A stretch of 64,000 bases of DNA, taken from positions 2,830,501 through 2,894,500 of the forward strand of contig JAILWY010000002.1 in assembly GCA_022113835.1 (NCBI GenBank), in the 5' to 3' direction. The notes under the pieces were generated by a model. That model saw only the letters and a program-made list of their open reading frames with translations. It searched no databases and was not told where the DNA came from. Every line of letters begins with the position of its first letter. The first letter of the stretch is position 1. Origin of the DNA: Atopsyche davidsoni. Its lineage: Eukaryota > Arthropoda > Insecta > Trichoptera > Hydrobiosidae. The translations under genes and the position numbers were made by a program. This document shows positions 24,801 to 37,900 of the stretch, in pieces.

Positions 24801-26459
24801 CACGCCTCGCTTCTAAAAATTTTCTTTTTTTTTTTTTTCTTTCTTAAACAATTTTGGCACACCCACGTTTTTACATCACCTCTATTTTTATATAAAGTGA
24901 TTTTTTTTATGATTCCATTTCAACAGAACCTTATTTTAATATATGAATAGATTAGCATTTTTTTAGCAATCGTATGATTTTTTTGCCAATCGTTAATAAA
25001 AAACCTGAGTTAAGAATTGACAATGTTGTAAACGTTTGATGTTATACGTAGACGAAGTTTATATGTTTAAACAAAAAAACAGTTTACAGATGTGATACAG
25101 CTATTATTTGCAATGACTTATATTGTAATAAATAAATCACAGTAAGTTGTATCAATAAACCACCACATAAATGATAAATAATCATATCACATAAATATCC
25201 AATGCCTCCTTATTTTTCGATGCCTTTCTAGATGTTTATATTCTAATGCTAAACACTGTAATACAAAACTGAAAAGAAATTTCAGGATCGGTTCAGGTTT
25301 ATTAGAAAGAACGTACGTATCTTTAACTGGATTGAAACTCGCATAATTTTTTTAGCAAAGAGAAGCACCTTTGTTTTAAACTGGTAGCCCAAATATATTG
25401 CCACAGGCTCCAATTGGTAATTTATATAATACACTCATAATATACATAAAAGAATATTCTTTTTGGTCCAATACAATGGCATATTATTTTAAGTAAACGG
25501 TTGCTACTTTCGTTTTTAGAGCTTCGTGTTGTCATTGTAATACAAAGTAAATCCACTTAACAAAGTTACATGCGTATTATGTAAATATAAATTCATGACA
25601 AGAGCATCTTACATAAATAATTTGATTAATGACAGAATCCCCTGAATCATAAAACCCTAGACAATACCCCATACTGATTCCACTATTTGCAAACTAGCCT
25701 CAAATAATACTAAACTTATTGAAATATATATATATTTGAGTCTAGCTTGAAACCAATAACTTTCATTATATTAAACCCGTGTAGGAGAGACAACCTCATC
25801 TAGACAAATTGAATGAGGAGTCCAAATATCCCACCTTAGAAAAAATTAAGTGAGCACTTGTCAGAAACGAGCTTTTGGTAAAATAACCGTTGATATTTTT
25901 TTCGGAAAGCATATGTCGATAAAATCCGTTCCCGTGTCTAATTGTGTTTAATTATTTAAATTATTTAAATTAAATATACGGACCATTGTATTTATTATTA
26001 AGGTTATTGACCGTCACAGCGATAGGCTGTATTCAAGTGAATGAACTGAATCACAAAATCGATACAATGGAAATAAATTTACTCAGGTGCCTTTAATTAT
26101 TCATGTGCATTAGACGTAAGCTATTTTAGAACTATAACAATAAACAGTATTACGATTTAACCAAACATGTTAACTTGAAGAAAATAAATCCAGTTGAATC
26201 TGACCATGTCTCTAAATATCTTTCAAATGAATACACTTGTATGAATATATAATCTATCACAAAATGATTCTGGTTTTAGCCAAAGATGTTATGGAAATTT
26301 GCATTTCAGTTTTTTTTCAAATTCCATACAAACTTGTAGCTATTTTATTGAACATTTCGTAATGAGATTATTTCTCCCAGATTCGTTGAGGCTTCTCCAC
26401 ATCCATTGTGCATGCGTTATCGTTACATTCTGATTATTCAGAGCAAACACATTCAAACG

Positions 26460-27056
26460 GTTGCCGCTAGATTCTGGAGTCTCCGACGGTTGCGCAACTC
26501 GCCCCTCATCTGTGTATTGATTTTCTCTTGCGAGCAATTCGTCTGGCCGGCCGGGGGAAAGCGAGGCTCCCTGTCCCTTCCGGCGAGGCCTCCGTCGAAG
26601 CCTCCGTCGCTCCGATCACCGGAAACGAGGACTTGACAGTTTACGCGACCGTCGACACGTGCGGGTGTGATATTGATACTACCGAAAAGACTGATTTCCA
26701 TCCCCGACGCTTCGGGAATTCACCATACTTCCAAAAATTTTTTTTTTTTAAATGCTATCGCCCGGAGACCTCGCAACGCGGAGCTTCGCCGCGGTGAAAA
26801 TGTGAGCGTCGAGGCGATCTGAAAATAGACGGCGGGCGATCGTTTCCGATAAACAACTGACAGCAAAAAGTAAACGCACCTCATCGTTAGCATTAATTAA
26901 AAGAGCGGCATCTGCGCGGCCGCGGATCGCGGATCGCGCTTCGCCCCGAGTGACAAGTGCGAGTTGCGGGGGTGACCTGCATCGGCGAGTGCATTGGGCC
27001 CGGATCGATCCGGATTCGGGGCATCGCGGCGAGGGCGCAGTCGAGAGAGGAGAGCC
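26460..27056 (+). promoter_or_regulatory. CpG-rich promoter / 5' UTR of INAF-motif gene 2
   Basis: A sharp rise in GC and CpG content begins about 600 bp before the ATG at 27057. Several short ORFs appear on both strands here, as expected in GC-rich noncoding DNA. A partial tandem repeat (GCCTCCGTCGAAGCCTCCGTCG) occurs near 26590. This is the probable promoter and leader. The transcription start is not determined. Confidence 0.5.
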
Positions 27057-30000
27057 ATGAGCTACAAGTCGGCGCTCAGCAACAGCGTCCGCTCCGGCGG
27101 AGGCTCCTGCCGCCAGGGCAGCGTGCACGAGAAGCTGCACTCCTCGGCGTCCGCGGAGGAGAAGATCAAGTTCGCCGGGGACGAATCCAAGGACCGCCTG
27201 TATGAGCCCAAGCAGAACAAGAAGATGGTCCGCGTCCTGACGGTCGTCATCTATATCTTCTCCGTGTCGCTCGCCGCCATAATGCTGTCCTTGTATTACG
27301 TGTTCTTCTGGAACCCCAAGGAGGTGGAGTACCGCAAGGCCTCGGACGCGGCGGCCGCGGGAGGGGAGTCGGTTGGGCTGCATTCGGACAATGTAACTAG
27401 TAAACCTTCTACCGCACTCCCTAGATGCTTAAACAACCACGGTAGGTGTCACCTAACGCGCTTGCCAACCCACAACCCACCACCACCACCACCACCACGA
27501 CCCACCACCACCCACGACATCGTAGCCCCCCAAAACAAACAAACCAAAATTCATATACACCAAATAAAATTACACGACGTCAATGACGTTTCAAGTTGTT
27601 TATTTGTTTTTTTTTCCAATATTCAAACAAATATCAATTGTAATCATTTTTCAAAACAAAACAAAAAAACCTATATATACATAAAACCATCCCTGAGATT
27701 CTAAAACCCAGCTCAGCTGGAGTCCTGAGTCTAAAAGTACTAAAATACCCTAAAATACTGTTTTACAAATATGTCAATCAAATTTGTATAATTGTCATAA
27801 ACTATATCAGTATACAAAAACAACAATCAGAATCGATTCAATAACATATTTGTAATTATAATTTTTTTTTTATCAAAAATACCTTTTGTCTAAAAAATCA
27901 ATTGTATCAAAAGAGCGCTTCGCTGTGGGAATCGCAAAATAATATGTACACATAAACATAAACAAAAAATTTATATATGTTAACCAATAATAAGGTTTTA
28001 TTTAATATTTTATTACCACGATTATTTTAAGTGAATTTATAATTAGCGGAATCAACCCAAAAGACTTGTTTTTTTTTTTTAACGGTAATGCCAATTTTTT
28101 GCTACGAGTTTTGTTTTTCTCTCATATACATTTAGGAACTGTTTTCTCTTCCAGGTAATTTATCACAGATTAAAAGTTACTTGTATGACACTTTGTAAAT
28201 AAATTTAGCTAGCATATCACTTACACCCCAGGCACTGTTTTTCACGTCTTTATAACACCCATCACTGACACAACACAATTCCCTAATTAACTGTGTTTGT
28301 ACCCACAACCTACCTTTTACGTTTCTTGCACGTCAACCTTTAACTTTTAATCGTTATTAAGAAGCTTTCCCCGAAGACTGAAAGCTGATACACCTTTTGT
28401 AAATAAATTAAAGCTAATTTGATAGCAAGTACTACGTCGCCTATATAAAGAAATACAGGTTGCTGATCGGAAAATATTGTTGAGTAAGATTGTATTGCGA
28501 AATATTCAGGGGGTTGGTAGGAGCATGAGGGCAAGGGGAATCTAAAAGGCAACAAGGGCAAAATATAACTTAAAATTTAACAAATCGTGTCTTCGGTATT
28601 TTTTTATAATTTTTTTAACCTGCTATTCAAAAGTAGTAGTTACTTTCTCATATCGAAATGGAGAATATTTCAAAGAATTTCCCTTATAGTAGTCCTTGGA
28701 TAGCAATCGTATTTGGTGATATAATGAGGATTGGGTTAAGTTAGAATGATAACATTGCTATTTTCGGTTGCTAAGCTGCGTCGATAAACGTAAATCAAAA
28801 TAGACTCCGGCGTTTTCGGGAAGTGAAAATATATATATTCGGCTCAATTGGGATTGAGCGCACTTCTCCGACATACACTTTGGTGTTTGGGAGTGATTTG
28901 TAGGGCTTCTTCAGGCTGTCCTCCTGACCTTTTGTTCACCCCATGTTCTTTGACCAAGATCTCCAAGGGTATGTCTTGGGTCTAGCAATATTCCAAAAGA
29001 ACTAATGGGCTCAATGCGAGCGTGTAACAATAACAAAACCGTACCTACCCTTAGAAGCTCCGTGTTTAATAATAACAACTATTATTTTGAAAAATTAATA
29101 TTTTTTAAATAAATAAACGAATTTGCAGATACTGCAGTAATATTTTACTTTAAATTAGATTTTTTGTAAAAGTGTTTAGGTAAACATGCACCAAGGAAAA
29201 ATCATATTTATAGGTCACCTTCAATTGTATCGATATCATGTTTTATCAAATTATCTATTTGCGTTATAAGGTTAGAAAAAAACCGCATTGTCATTACGAT
29301 AATCAAAAATAATTTTTCAATAATGAGTACAGCCATTATATATAATAAAAAGATCAACGCATTTGAACCAAATAATAACTAAAAAGTTTTTTTAAGAAAT
29401 ATCCAAAAAGTCTAGAATCACGATATTTGTATACATCCTTTGCATAGATTTCTTTACCTTTGTTCCTATTTGAGGTCGTCGTCCCAGTTATTTCAGTTTG
29501 ATCGGGTCAAAGAGAAATATAAAATACAACATAGTAACCGTTTCCTTTCCATAAAAAAGCGTAGAATCAACTCGCAATGATGTTGCTCAGTTTTGATCGG
29601 ATTAGCGATTTCGGCAAGTAGCCACAGTGAAAATACTCTTGGTGGTAAAATTTGTCAATCTTTGATCCAGTCATAAATCTGCGGAAAAATCCGGCAAGGT
29701 TGAATGAGGCTTCCTGCTTTTGGAATAGAAACGCGGTCGAGTATTTAGATTTATTTATAGTAGAGCATCGTTGAAAATGCACCGCGGCTGACTCTCCACT
29801 TGCAAGAGTCGCGGCTTCTCTACCACTCTAGCAAGAGCTTTCATACATTTGACTATTTATGTATAGTATATCAACGCTTTTGCAGGCCACTGCAGTATGC
29901 GGAAAATTCTCTGAAAAGGCAAGCTAACCCTGAGCTTACTTTGCTCCTACTTATTGGGGGGAAGGGGGGGTGTCCATTAAAGCCGAAAGTCCGTTATATA

Positions 30001-32583
30001 AAACTAGGTTTAGCCCTTTGCACTCATTGATTTTTTAAGCAACGTTTAGCAACTCCGAAGTGATTATGAGATTTTTGTTAACAAATTAGATGTTGATGTT
30101 ACACAATAGCTTATAATAATAAAACAAATTAATAACATCTTTTTATGATATTGTTATGATTTGTAAGGTAACAAAAACAAAAGAGATAAGAGTCTGTAAA
30201 TAATTTATTTTGCATACAATTTAAAGTTAAAAATTTATTTGGAGACCCGGCTTCCTTTCACAGGTCTCGCAATAGAATGTGGTTTCTCTTCTTCCTCCAG
30301 GAACATTCCTATTGGAACATACCATGCAATTTTTGTTTTTTCTGAGAATTAGAAAATATAAAATGACTTTTCCCATCTAAGCGCTGAACAGTGTCACCTG
30401 TGGATAATCGGACTGATTTTGATATCGGAGCATGAAAGTCTCCTATGAGCTCCAGTAACAACTTTTCTCTAAATGCTTTATGGCTTATTGGATTTGAATT
30501 CTTATTGTACTCTTTATACAATATATATGCATTGACTATGGAGGTTTCTAGACCCCAGAAAAACAGTTTTCTCCACCATTTTAATGTTTTTCGCATAAAA
30601 CAATAGGATGTTGCGTATTGGTCTGCGACATCCACCCCGCCCATATTTTTATTGTAATGCAGAATAACATTGGGTTTATGCACCCTTTGTTCTGTTTCAC
30701 CTGGAGTTCTTCTTCTCCCTGAGGGTCGTGATGATGAAGCACCGGTATACTTATTAGATAGCATTGTTACAACCCTTTTAGGAGTTCAAAAGGTTAAGGC
30801 GAAAAAAACTTGTAAATTTTTACACGTGCATATATGAAATTGCGAACTAAATTTAACAATGTGAATACATCCGAATGGCAGCAATTACTTTGCAAAACTA
30901 ACAAAAAGAGTTTATACCTGCTCTAATACGCACCTAGACTTCTTTTAGGGTAAACAATACAATGATGCAATATGGCGACCTATAGTCGCCAACGGAGTAG
31001 AAAGGGTTAAAATATTTTATATAAAAATAACTTTTTTTATAAAATACACTATATGTATTAAGATATAAATGAAAAATACAAAACACAAACAAAATTCTAT
31101 TTAATTGCCTTCGGACACTCGTTGTGGAGTAACGTTTGCTGTTTGATATTGACGCGCTCACTTTTGGTAATCCTACTAATAAGGAATCAACTTTTGTTTG
31201 CACTTTTCAAGTATGCTGTTTTTTTTATAATCAACCCTCGATAATAACGAATAAAAATTCATTTGTAAATTTTAGCATTTTAAACGTTTTTACATTTGAC
31301 CGGATTTTTTGTCCGTTATATCCGAAGTCCGTTAAATAGGGGTCTCTTGTATCGAGGTTTTACTGTACTCCATTAGATATATGAGTTTAACAAACGCTGA
31401 AACAAAACCATTTAACTGTACCTATTGCACACAAATGTGATCGATTTTAATTTGTCACGTCCCACTAGCAAATGACAAGTAATGGACATTTTCTTCATCT
31501 TGGGTCGTCTCTTCCTAGATGTTGGCTTTAATAGTTTATTTGGCCTTCAGTCATACGATATGCAATCGTTTGCAAGTAAAAATTAGAAGAAGGTATGTTA
31601 GTTGTAAAAACGTGAAAAAAATTGTTACGAAACACAAGATCTACATCATTAATTTATCAGATCGATGACATGTTATCTTTTTAATTATATCCATATTTTT
31701 TTTTAAAGGTAGACAATCTGGTAGGTATTTGAAGTTATAAAAAATGTAAGTAAAAAGTAATAAAAAATGTTAGTGCATTGAATGTGCGAATGTAGCCCCC
31801 TTACAATAATAAGGAAAAAATTTAATTATTTGATGTTTATGTTTTATAAAAGTATTTATTGAGACAGCATGAGAGACTGTGTTTTTTGTACTTTGATCCT
31901 ATCAATTAGACTTTGACCTAATTAGGAAAAAATGAATTAAATTTGTCAAGGAAGTTCAAGGTTTATTACATATACTATAACAAACACTTTAAAACTAAAT
32001 AAGCCAAAGAATTTTTTTTTTTTAAATTCCCAATGGAAATATATTAATAATTAATCCTTTTTCATAAAACATCACAAATATGGCATTGATTTATCTATAT
32101 TAAAATCATTTTGTAAAATCTACCACACGGTCATGAAAGATATCTCGTAAACTACAACAAATCAAGACAAAGAAAAAATATTATTACTCAAGTCATTGAA
32201 TATACAGAATTCCTAGTTTAGTGACTTGTAACAATAAATGTTTGTATGTTTAAATGTATGTGTGAGTGTTAGTTTCATATTGAACACATATCCACATATT
32301 TCATTAAACGCTGTTTTTTTCAGATGGACACAGTGATGCACTAGAAGAGGCGGCCACGTTCCCTTTCCAGCCGGAGAATCCTTTTACCGATAGCAACACA
32401 ACTGAAAATGCAGAACTCAGCACATTTACCTCTAGTTACAACGACACCGATGTGGAGTCAACGCCTTTGTATGCCCCACAAAAAAGGGCTGCCGACTACA
32501 ATAAATTATCTAATAGTTTACTAATAACAAGAATATCTGACAGCCTTCACAGTAATAAGAGAAGATCTATAAATTATACGTAG
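27057..32583 (+). CDS. INAF-motif single-pass membrane protein 2
   Basis: Two exons (27057-27441 and 32324-32583) give 214 residues. The N-terminus is Ser-rich. The INAF motif follows at about 53-88 (NKKMVRVLTVVIYIFSVSLA, then SLYYVFFWNPKE) and contains one membrane helix. It matches the InaF-motif family more closely than its upstream neighbour does. The donor CACG|GTAGGT is phase 1. The acceptor TTTTTTTCAG opens an exon that starts with the two bases completing a GAT codon and ends KRRSINYT-stop. The 4.9-kb intron holds a deleted piggyBac element. Reading through the donor gives a spurious His/Pro-rich tail. The first coding exon has the same length (385 nt) and phase as that of the upstream INAF-motif gene, which suggests tandem duplication. 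A likely role is regulation of a TRP-type channel, inferred from the family. Confidence 0.88.
27476..27514 (+). repeat. CCA-type trinucleotide repeat
   Basis: A short, slightly interrupted (CCA)n tract lies just inside the intron of INAF-motif gene 2. It produces a false Pro/His coding signal if the intron is translated. Confidence 0.8.
29971..30011 (+). repeat. pogo/Tigger-type terminal sequence (copy 2, degraded)
   Basis: The sequence TGTCCATTAAAGCCGAAAGTCCGTTATATA...GGTTTA aligns loosely to the pogo-type end at 31310-31365. It has the same orientation and lies on the other side of the piggyBac element. It is more decayed than the other two copies. Confidence 0.35.
30010..31010 (-). mobile_element. 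Internally deleted piggyBac-like element, about 1 kb
   Basis: The right end reads, on the minus strand, TTAA (31007-31010) then CCCTTTCTACTCCG. The left end reads TTAG (30010-30013, one mismatch from TTAA) then CCCTTTGCACTCATTG. TTAA flanks and CCCTTT-type inverted ends are diagnostic of the piggyBac superfamily. Just inside the right end is a hairpin GGCGAC-CTATA-GTCGCC (30974-30990). The element is less than half the length expected for an autonomous copy and keeps only the 3' part of the transposase. It lies in the large intron of INAF-motif gene 2. Confidence 0.75.
30231..30800 (-). pseudogene. C-terminal half of a piggyBac (PGBD4-like) transposase, frameshifted
   Basis: The frame 30764-30309 encodes a VTMLSNKYTG-type block and NMGGVDVADQ, which carries the last catalytic Asp of the family, then the KTLKWWRKLFFWGLE helix region. 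Near the run AAAAAACAAAAA the frame breaks. The cysteine-rich C-terminal domain continues in another frame (NCMVCSNRN..., FYCETCERKPGL) and ends early, before the final Cys/His residues. The N-terminal half with the first two catalytic Asp residues is deleted. The copy is inactive. Confidence 0.8.
31310..31365 (-). repeat. pogo/Tigger-type terminal sequence (copy 3) ending at TA
   Basis: On the minus strand the piece starts CAGTAAAACCTCGATA, directly after a TA dinucleotide (31366-31367). It continues with two ATAACGGA-like blocks. This matches pogo/Tigger ends, which insert at TA. No linked transposase was recognised. Confidence 0.55.
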
Positions 32584-34955
32584 ATGTTTTTTTTTGTGTT
32601 TGTGTTATTATAGAAGTTGTTGATCTCATATTTTTTTATAAAAAATTTAATATTTATCTAGAATTTAGTATAAAGTTCTTGAACTTATATATCCGAGGTA
32701 CGACATCACATTTCCACATGTAAAAACCTATAACATTGAAGAGGATAATGCAAAATCTGAATATTCTAAGTAATTGTACTGTCTTTGAGTACATCTATCT
32801 CACAGCATAAAGCTTTAGTTTTTAATTTAATAACCCAAGGCCTATACTAAAATAAAATGCCTAAAAATAATAGTTAATGCACCAAAGATCAAACTATATG
32901 TGTTATATTTATTGAAGCTACTAAATTACAATTTTTGAGTACATTTTTAAAACATGGATATTAATATAAAATCTCATATTTATTTATTTAACTGTAGACT
33001 GCTGTTTCCTTTACAACACCGCTTATAAATCAAAGATTATGGTGATTTTATAATAATGAGAATATAACCAATATTTATAAAATAATTCTTACATTTTGGT
33101 TCGATATTTTGATGAAAAATATGTATGGATATTATTGTAATCTCATTTGCAACAAAGTATAGTAATTTTAATACAAATAAAGCTACAATCATACAATATT
33201 GTTTTGGAAGTCAAGAGTAATTTTTGATATTATATTTTGGCCACATATATTTTTCTTGAAATAGATCTATACATATATATATATATTATTAATAAACTAA
33301 ACATTGCTAACCAATTATAATAGTGATAGCAAAAATGTTATTATAGACTATTAAAACTTCTCAAGAAATACTCATTTTATTGTATTAGAAAACACTGAAA
33401 GAAGTTTTTAAAATAATCTATAAATTATCCGAAGAAATATAAAGAAATCCGTGAAAAATTAAATATGAACAATCGTTGAATGTTTATTTGAGGTGTTCGT
33501 GCAAACAAGGTCGGTCCATTTGAGGATAATTTTTTTTAATATACATTTGCTGGAAGTATTAAATAATACAAATAAAATATATCTTTGGTTAAATGTTTAA
33601 AAAAATTCATATTTCTAAAAAGGGAAAGACAATAATGATACATTGAAATTTTAAAACACGTTTTATGGACTCCCTCTGTTGCATGCAACATCTTATTTAC
33701 AAGTGTGGGTACAACAGAATTTGCTGGACACAATACGTTTAGTATATATAGTAAAATAAAATATTTATGAAGAGTTTTTTTGTATATAAAATGTATTAAA
33801 AAAAAACTAGCAGTTTCCCATTGTCAATGAGATTTGTATCTACTATCAGATATCGTTAATGTTTGCCTGGTTTTGTTGTATACTTTAGTACATTTAAGGA
33901 CCAAAATATGCCATGACCAGATCCTTAGTAGGAATTTGCAGTTTATTGGCATTAGGACCATGTAGTGTGTATTATTAGTTTTATACTATTAATAAATTTA
34001 CAGGTGAATCGAGTATTTTTACAAACATTTTAATCCAAAAACACGTACTTGCCGAGAAAAAATATTTTTCTCTTAGCAGTCTTGTAAATTGTTAGTAAAA
34101 AAAATAAATACAAACAATTTTTTTCTTGAAAATGGGTCAAAATGTTTGTCTCCTTGCTTAGATTACCGATGTATTGAAATCTCCAATTCGTGTGAAGTCA
34201 TATCTGTAAATTTGCGATTTCAGAGTAAAATTTTATATTCAGATTCAACTGTACATTTACGTATTGGAGGCTTTGATATTTATTTATGTTTGAATATTAA
34301 TTTGTGCCATGCTTTTTCCTAAAATTCAAATGGGCGCACTGAAATCTAACGCCAAATTGCCCAAATCAAAAATACTCCAAACAATTTAAGACTGTAACGT
34401 TTACAATGTATTTTACTTGCATCATCGTTTGCATTTTCCCTCACAAAATAGATATTATAGTACTAAATTATTATCTGTAGAACAATCTACACTGAGCATA
34501 TTATAATATGCGCAGTAAAATTGGTCAATAAAGAAATCAACTGAATGTTAGTTTTTGTTTCATTTTATTTACAACATGTAACGATGAGATGTTCGTTGTT
34601 AGAATAAAAAAAAAGTAATATTAGTAGAATTTGATTTGTCTAAAGAAGATTTTACATTGGCTTATTCAACAAACATATTTAAAAATAGTCGAATTTCACT
34701 GTGTCTATAATGAATAACGATATAAAAGCTACTAAAATATAGTTGAAAGAAATACTTTTTATTATTGAAAATTATAATTAAAATGCATCTAAATTTCATT
34801 ATATTTGAACTTTTCACTCTTTGATGTTCACTTTTTTCCAAACCAGCTACAATAGAAAATTGATAAATAAAATTACTTAGATTTAATTTTATTCTTTATT
34901 ATATTTACAGCAGTTCTTGTTTGCTAAAGGATTATTAAAACATAATGTATACATA
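32584..34955. other. Intergenic region, convergent INAF 2 and Utp25 3' ends
   Basis: AT-rich sequence with candidate polyadenylation signals for INAF-motif gene 2 at 32851-32856 and 33176-33181 (plus strand), and for Utp25 at 34888-34893 and 34895-34900 (minus strand). The short ORFs at 33536-33733 and 34089-34322 have no recognisable content. No other gene is seen. Confidence 0.5.
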
Positions 34956-37900
34956 TTATTCTCCAGTCATAAACATGTGAATATTTCTCTCCGATTGAGA
35001 CATTTTGGCTGTTCTTTCCGAACCGACTAAAGCAGATAGCTGCAGAAGGTCATACTTTGTGTACAGAATTGTCACAGACATATTGCTTTCACTTCCACCA
35101 AATTTGTTTTGATTTCCTTCCTATAAAAAAAATAATTTGATTAAGCCTTCACATCAGAAGAAAATAAGTAGTTAAATAATATAACAGTACATACCTGCAT
35201 TAGATTGCATAGTTCGGAATAGAAATGAGGGAATACCGGTGGTTGATAGAAAATGATGTGTCTAATGCCTTTGATGCGGACTCGACGGAAAAAATGAAAT
35301 CTTTCTGAATACAGTAAGAACTGAGCTTCGGTGTGGAAAAACATGTCTCTAGCTCGAGCAATTTTGGCATCCTACATAAAAAGAAAAATGTAAGTATACA
35401 TGTAATCTATACATTAAAGTATAATGGATATATAAAAAAAAAATAATAATTTGGCCAAGTTAGAAGACCTTACGCTTTTTACTATCGTCAGGAGTTCTCT
35501 TTCTTATTTAATACTGATTGACACCTTTGTTTTTTTTTTTTGTCAAATAGAAACAATACAATTTTTATTTATAACGTTTACGGTAAGACTTACTTTAGAG
35601 TATTCACAAATTTGAACAAAGCTAGTATCCTCCTTTTTGAAATGATTTCTTATTCGAACATAATCAAAATAGCTGGGCACGTAAATCATGGTGTGGGCCA
35701 TGATGCTGTCTTTGTGTTGGGGAATAATTTCTTTAATGAAATGTTCAAATCGAGAATCAATAGCCGACATGGGATCTTTTGCCTCAATTCTGCAACAAAA
35801 ACATAAAATTTATAGTGTACCGAAAGATAACAAACTTAAAATCACAATAAAAAAACATCAAGTATTCATTTCAATTATGTGATATGTTCGGTTACCTTTA
35901 AATCTTATTGATAATTTATGCCAAAAATAAAAGAGGCATTACAAATTAAAGTTATGAATTTTATTTTTAATTCAACAGCGTTCAAGTTTACAATAGATCT
36001 GATATATTTTATAATGTTTTGTAAAAGGGAAGATCTAAAGCAACAAGATGAATGATTACAAGGAATAAATAGAAAATATATATGCAAAAATTTTAATTTT
36101 TACAGTAAAACTATTAAATTTTTATTTGTTATATACTATGCACAAATCTTGTATAAGAAATATATTTATACTTGCCTTCTGAAAAATTGCGGAACTTGAA
36201 CGGCAACCTGCCTTATACTACCAGAATCTATAGGATTATGTACCCTCACCTTACCAGCGTAATTTAAGCACCTCTGATTGAAAAGGCTATTTATTTCAGG
36301 TAAAGGCATTGCTGAGAAGAGCAAAGTTTGTCTAGAAATAATAAATTAGAGCATTATATTCAGCACCCCTAAAATATTCAATGAGAAATAATAAAAGTAA
36401 AATATTTCTCACCTATAATATTTCGTCCACCCATTGACCGCCCATGAACGCAATCTAGAAAAATCTGTGCCGTGAGTTTTCTTTGGCTGCATGTGTAAGT
36501 GATCTAAAACATGGAGGAGATGGTCCCAGTTCTGCATCAAGAAGATTTCTGTCTGATCCATAATGAGAAGTTCCACAGAAGCCAGAAAATCAAAGTCTCT
36601 TTCTTCTTCCCCGTCAGCTCCAATGATCACTCTCAATCCGAGAGGTGATGCTATGATGAGGTCTGATGAATAAAAGTCTGAATACAGCTGAAAATTTAAA
36701 TGCATATTTATTTATGGAAATCAAAAAAAGTTTATGTTGTACTAGATGTGAGTTATTTAATTGAAATTATTGATTAATTAAATTTAAATTAGTCACATTT
36801 TGTACCGGAGGAATATCACTTTAAAAATAAAAATTTACTAATATAAAAAAAATATGATATGACTTGAAAAATATGATGCCAAACATAAAAAAACCTGGTA
36901 TAGCTTTTATGCACAGATGCAATAAAACCTCTATATTTTTTTAAATATAAAACTTACTTTCAAACTTTTTTTTGTAATTGATAATCCTATTCTAAATGTA
37001 TCATCGCTATTGCCAGAAAATGTTAATTCATAGTCCTCGGGTTTAGCATTTTTTTTGGGCATAACAATCTCGCTGCCTGTGAAGTCATTTTCAAATCTGT
37101 TTTTATTTATGACCTGACTCGAATCTCCAGGCACGAGAATGTCAATAAGCATCTTGATAATAAGATAAGCAGAGTTTCTGAATGGCACCAAGATGATAAC
37201 CTAAAAGCAGTACAAATAATCAAATCAATGTAAATATTTTACCTGTTTGACAATTATTTAAATTAAAAAAACTTAATGTTAATAATTTAACGCATATTGT
37301 TATTTCATAAAGAAGGCATTGCTAATTACTTGGACCTAAATAATATTTTTTCTCCCTTGACAAATCATAGCAATATTCTATTTCATCTCTTGGAGCATGC
37401 TTCAATAATAATCACTTAGGTAAGGTTAATAGGGTAATAACATTACCTTGGGTCTTACAAGTCCTTGGTCTCTGAACTCATCGGGAACTTCCTCTTTCTT
37501 CCCAAGCCGCGCATTATGATGAAGAATCTTCGTTCTGGTTTTCAGCAAATGATTTACAGCATGCAAGCAATAAATGAATCTTATTTCTTCAGCATTTACA
37601 AACGATCTACTAGGATAGTAGAAATCTTGATAGTTGTTAACAATTGAAAATATTTCCTTTTGGAGTGGAGTTAGGTTATCGACCAGGTCACATTCCCTCT
37701 TTATAAGATTTGATTTGTTTGCAGCAGTAATATTGGGTTGAATTTGTTTTTTTACATTAAGTTGATCCCACTTTATTGTAGTTATCTTGGAAGGTTGTTT
37801 TCCCTGCGGTGCATACATTTTCGTTTCCAAAACAGTAACTTTGGGTTGGTTTTTTTTCAATTCTTTTTCTTGCTCAGATTTCGGGATTTGAATCGCAAGT

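Larger units (their letters stand above)
18665..27056. other. Long intergenic region between the two INAF-motif genes
   Basis: About 8.4 kb, mostly AT-rich, with no gene I can confirm. It holds a 72-bp TA repeat (18795-18866), a shorter TA run near 20513-20538 and several short ORFs without domain signatures, the longest at 21190-21444. A GC-richer patch of about 300 bp at 23170-23480 has overlapping short ORFs on both strands but no recognised product; it may be an old transposon fragment. The last 600 bp are CpG-rich and listed separately. Confidence 0.5.

Noticed and set aside
26748..27383. 211-codon minus-strand ORF over the INAF 2 first exon and leader
   Set aside because: A GC-rich antisense shadow. 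The plus-strand INAF motif explains the coding signal.
27442..27704. Continuation of INAF-motif gene 2 frame past 27441 with a His/Pro/Thr-rich tail
   Set aside because: It is generated by a CCA repeat and low-complexity intron. A consensus donor at 27441/27442 joins in phase to a good exon at 32324.
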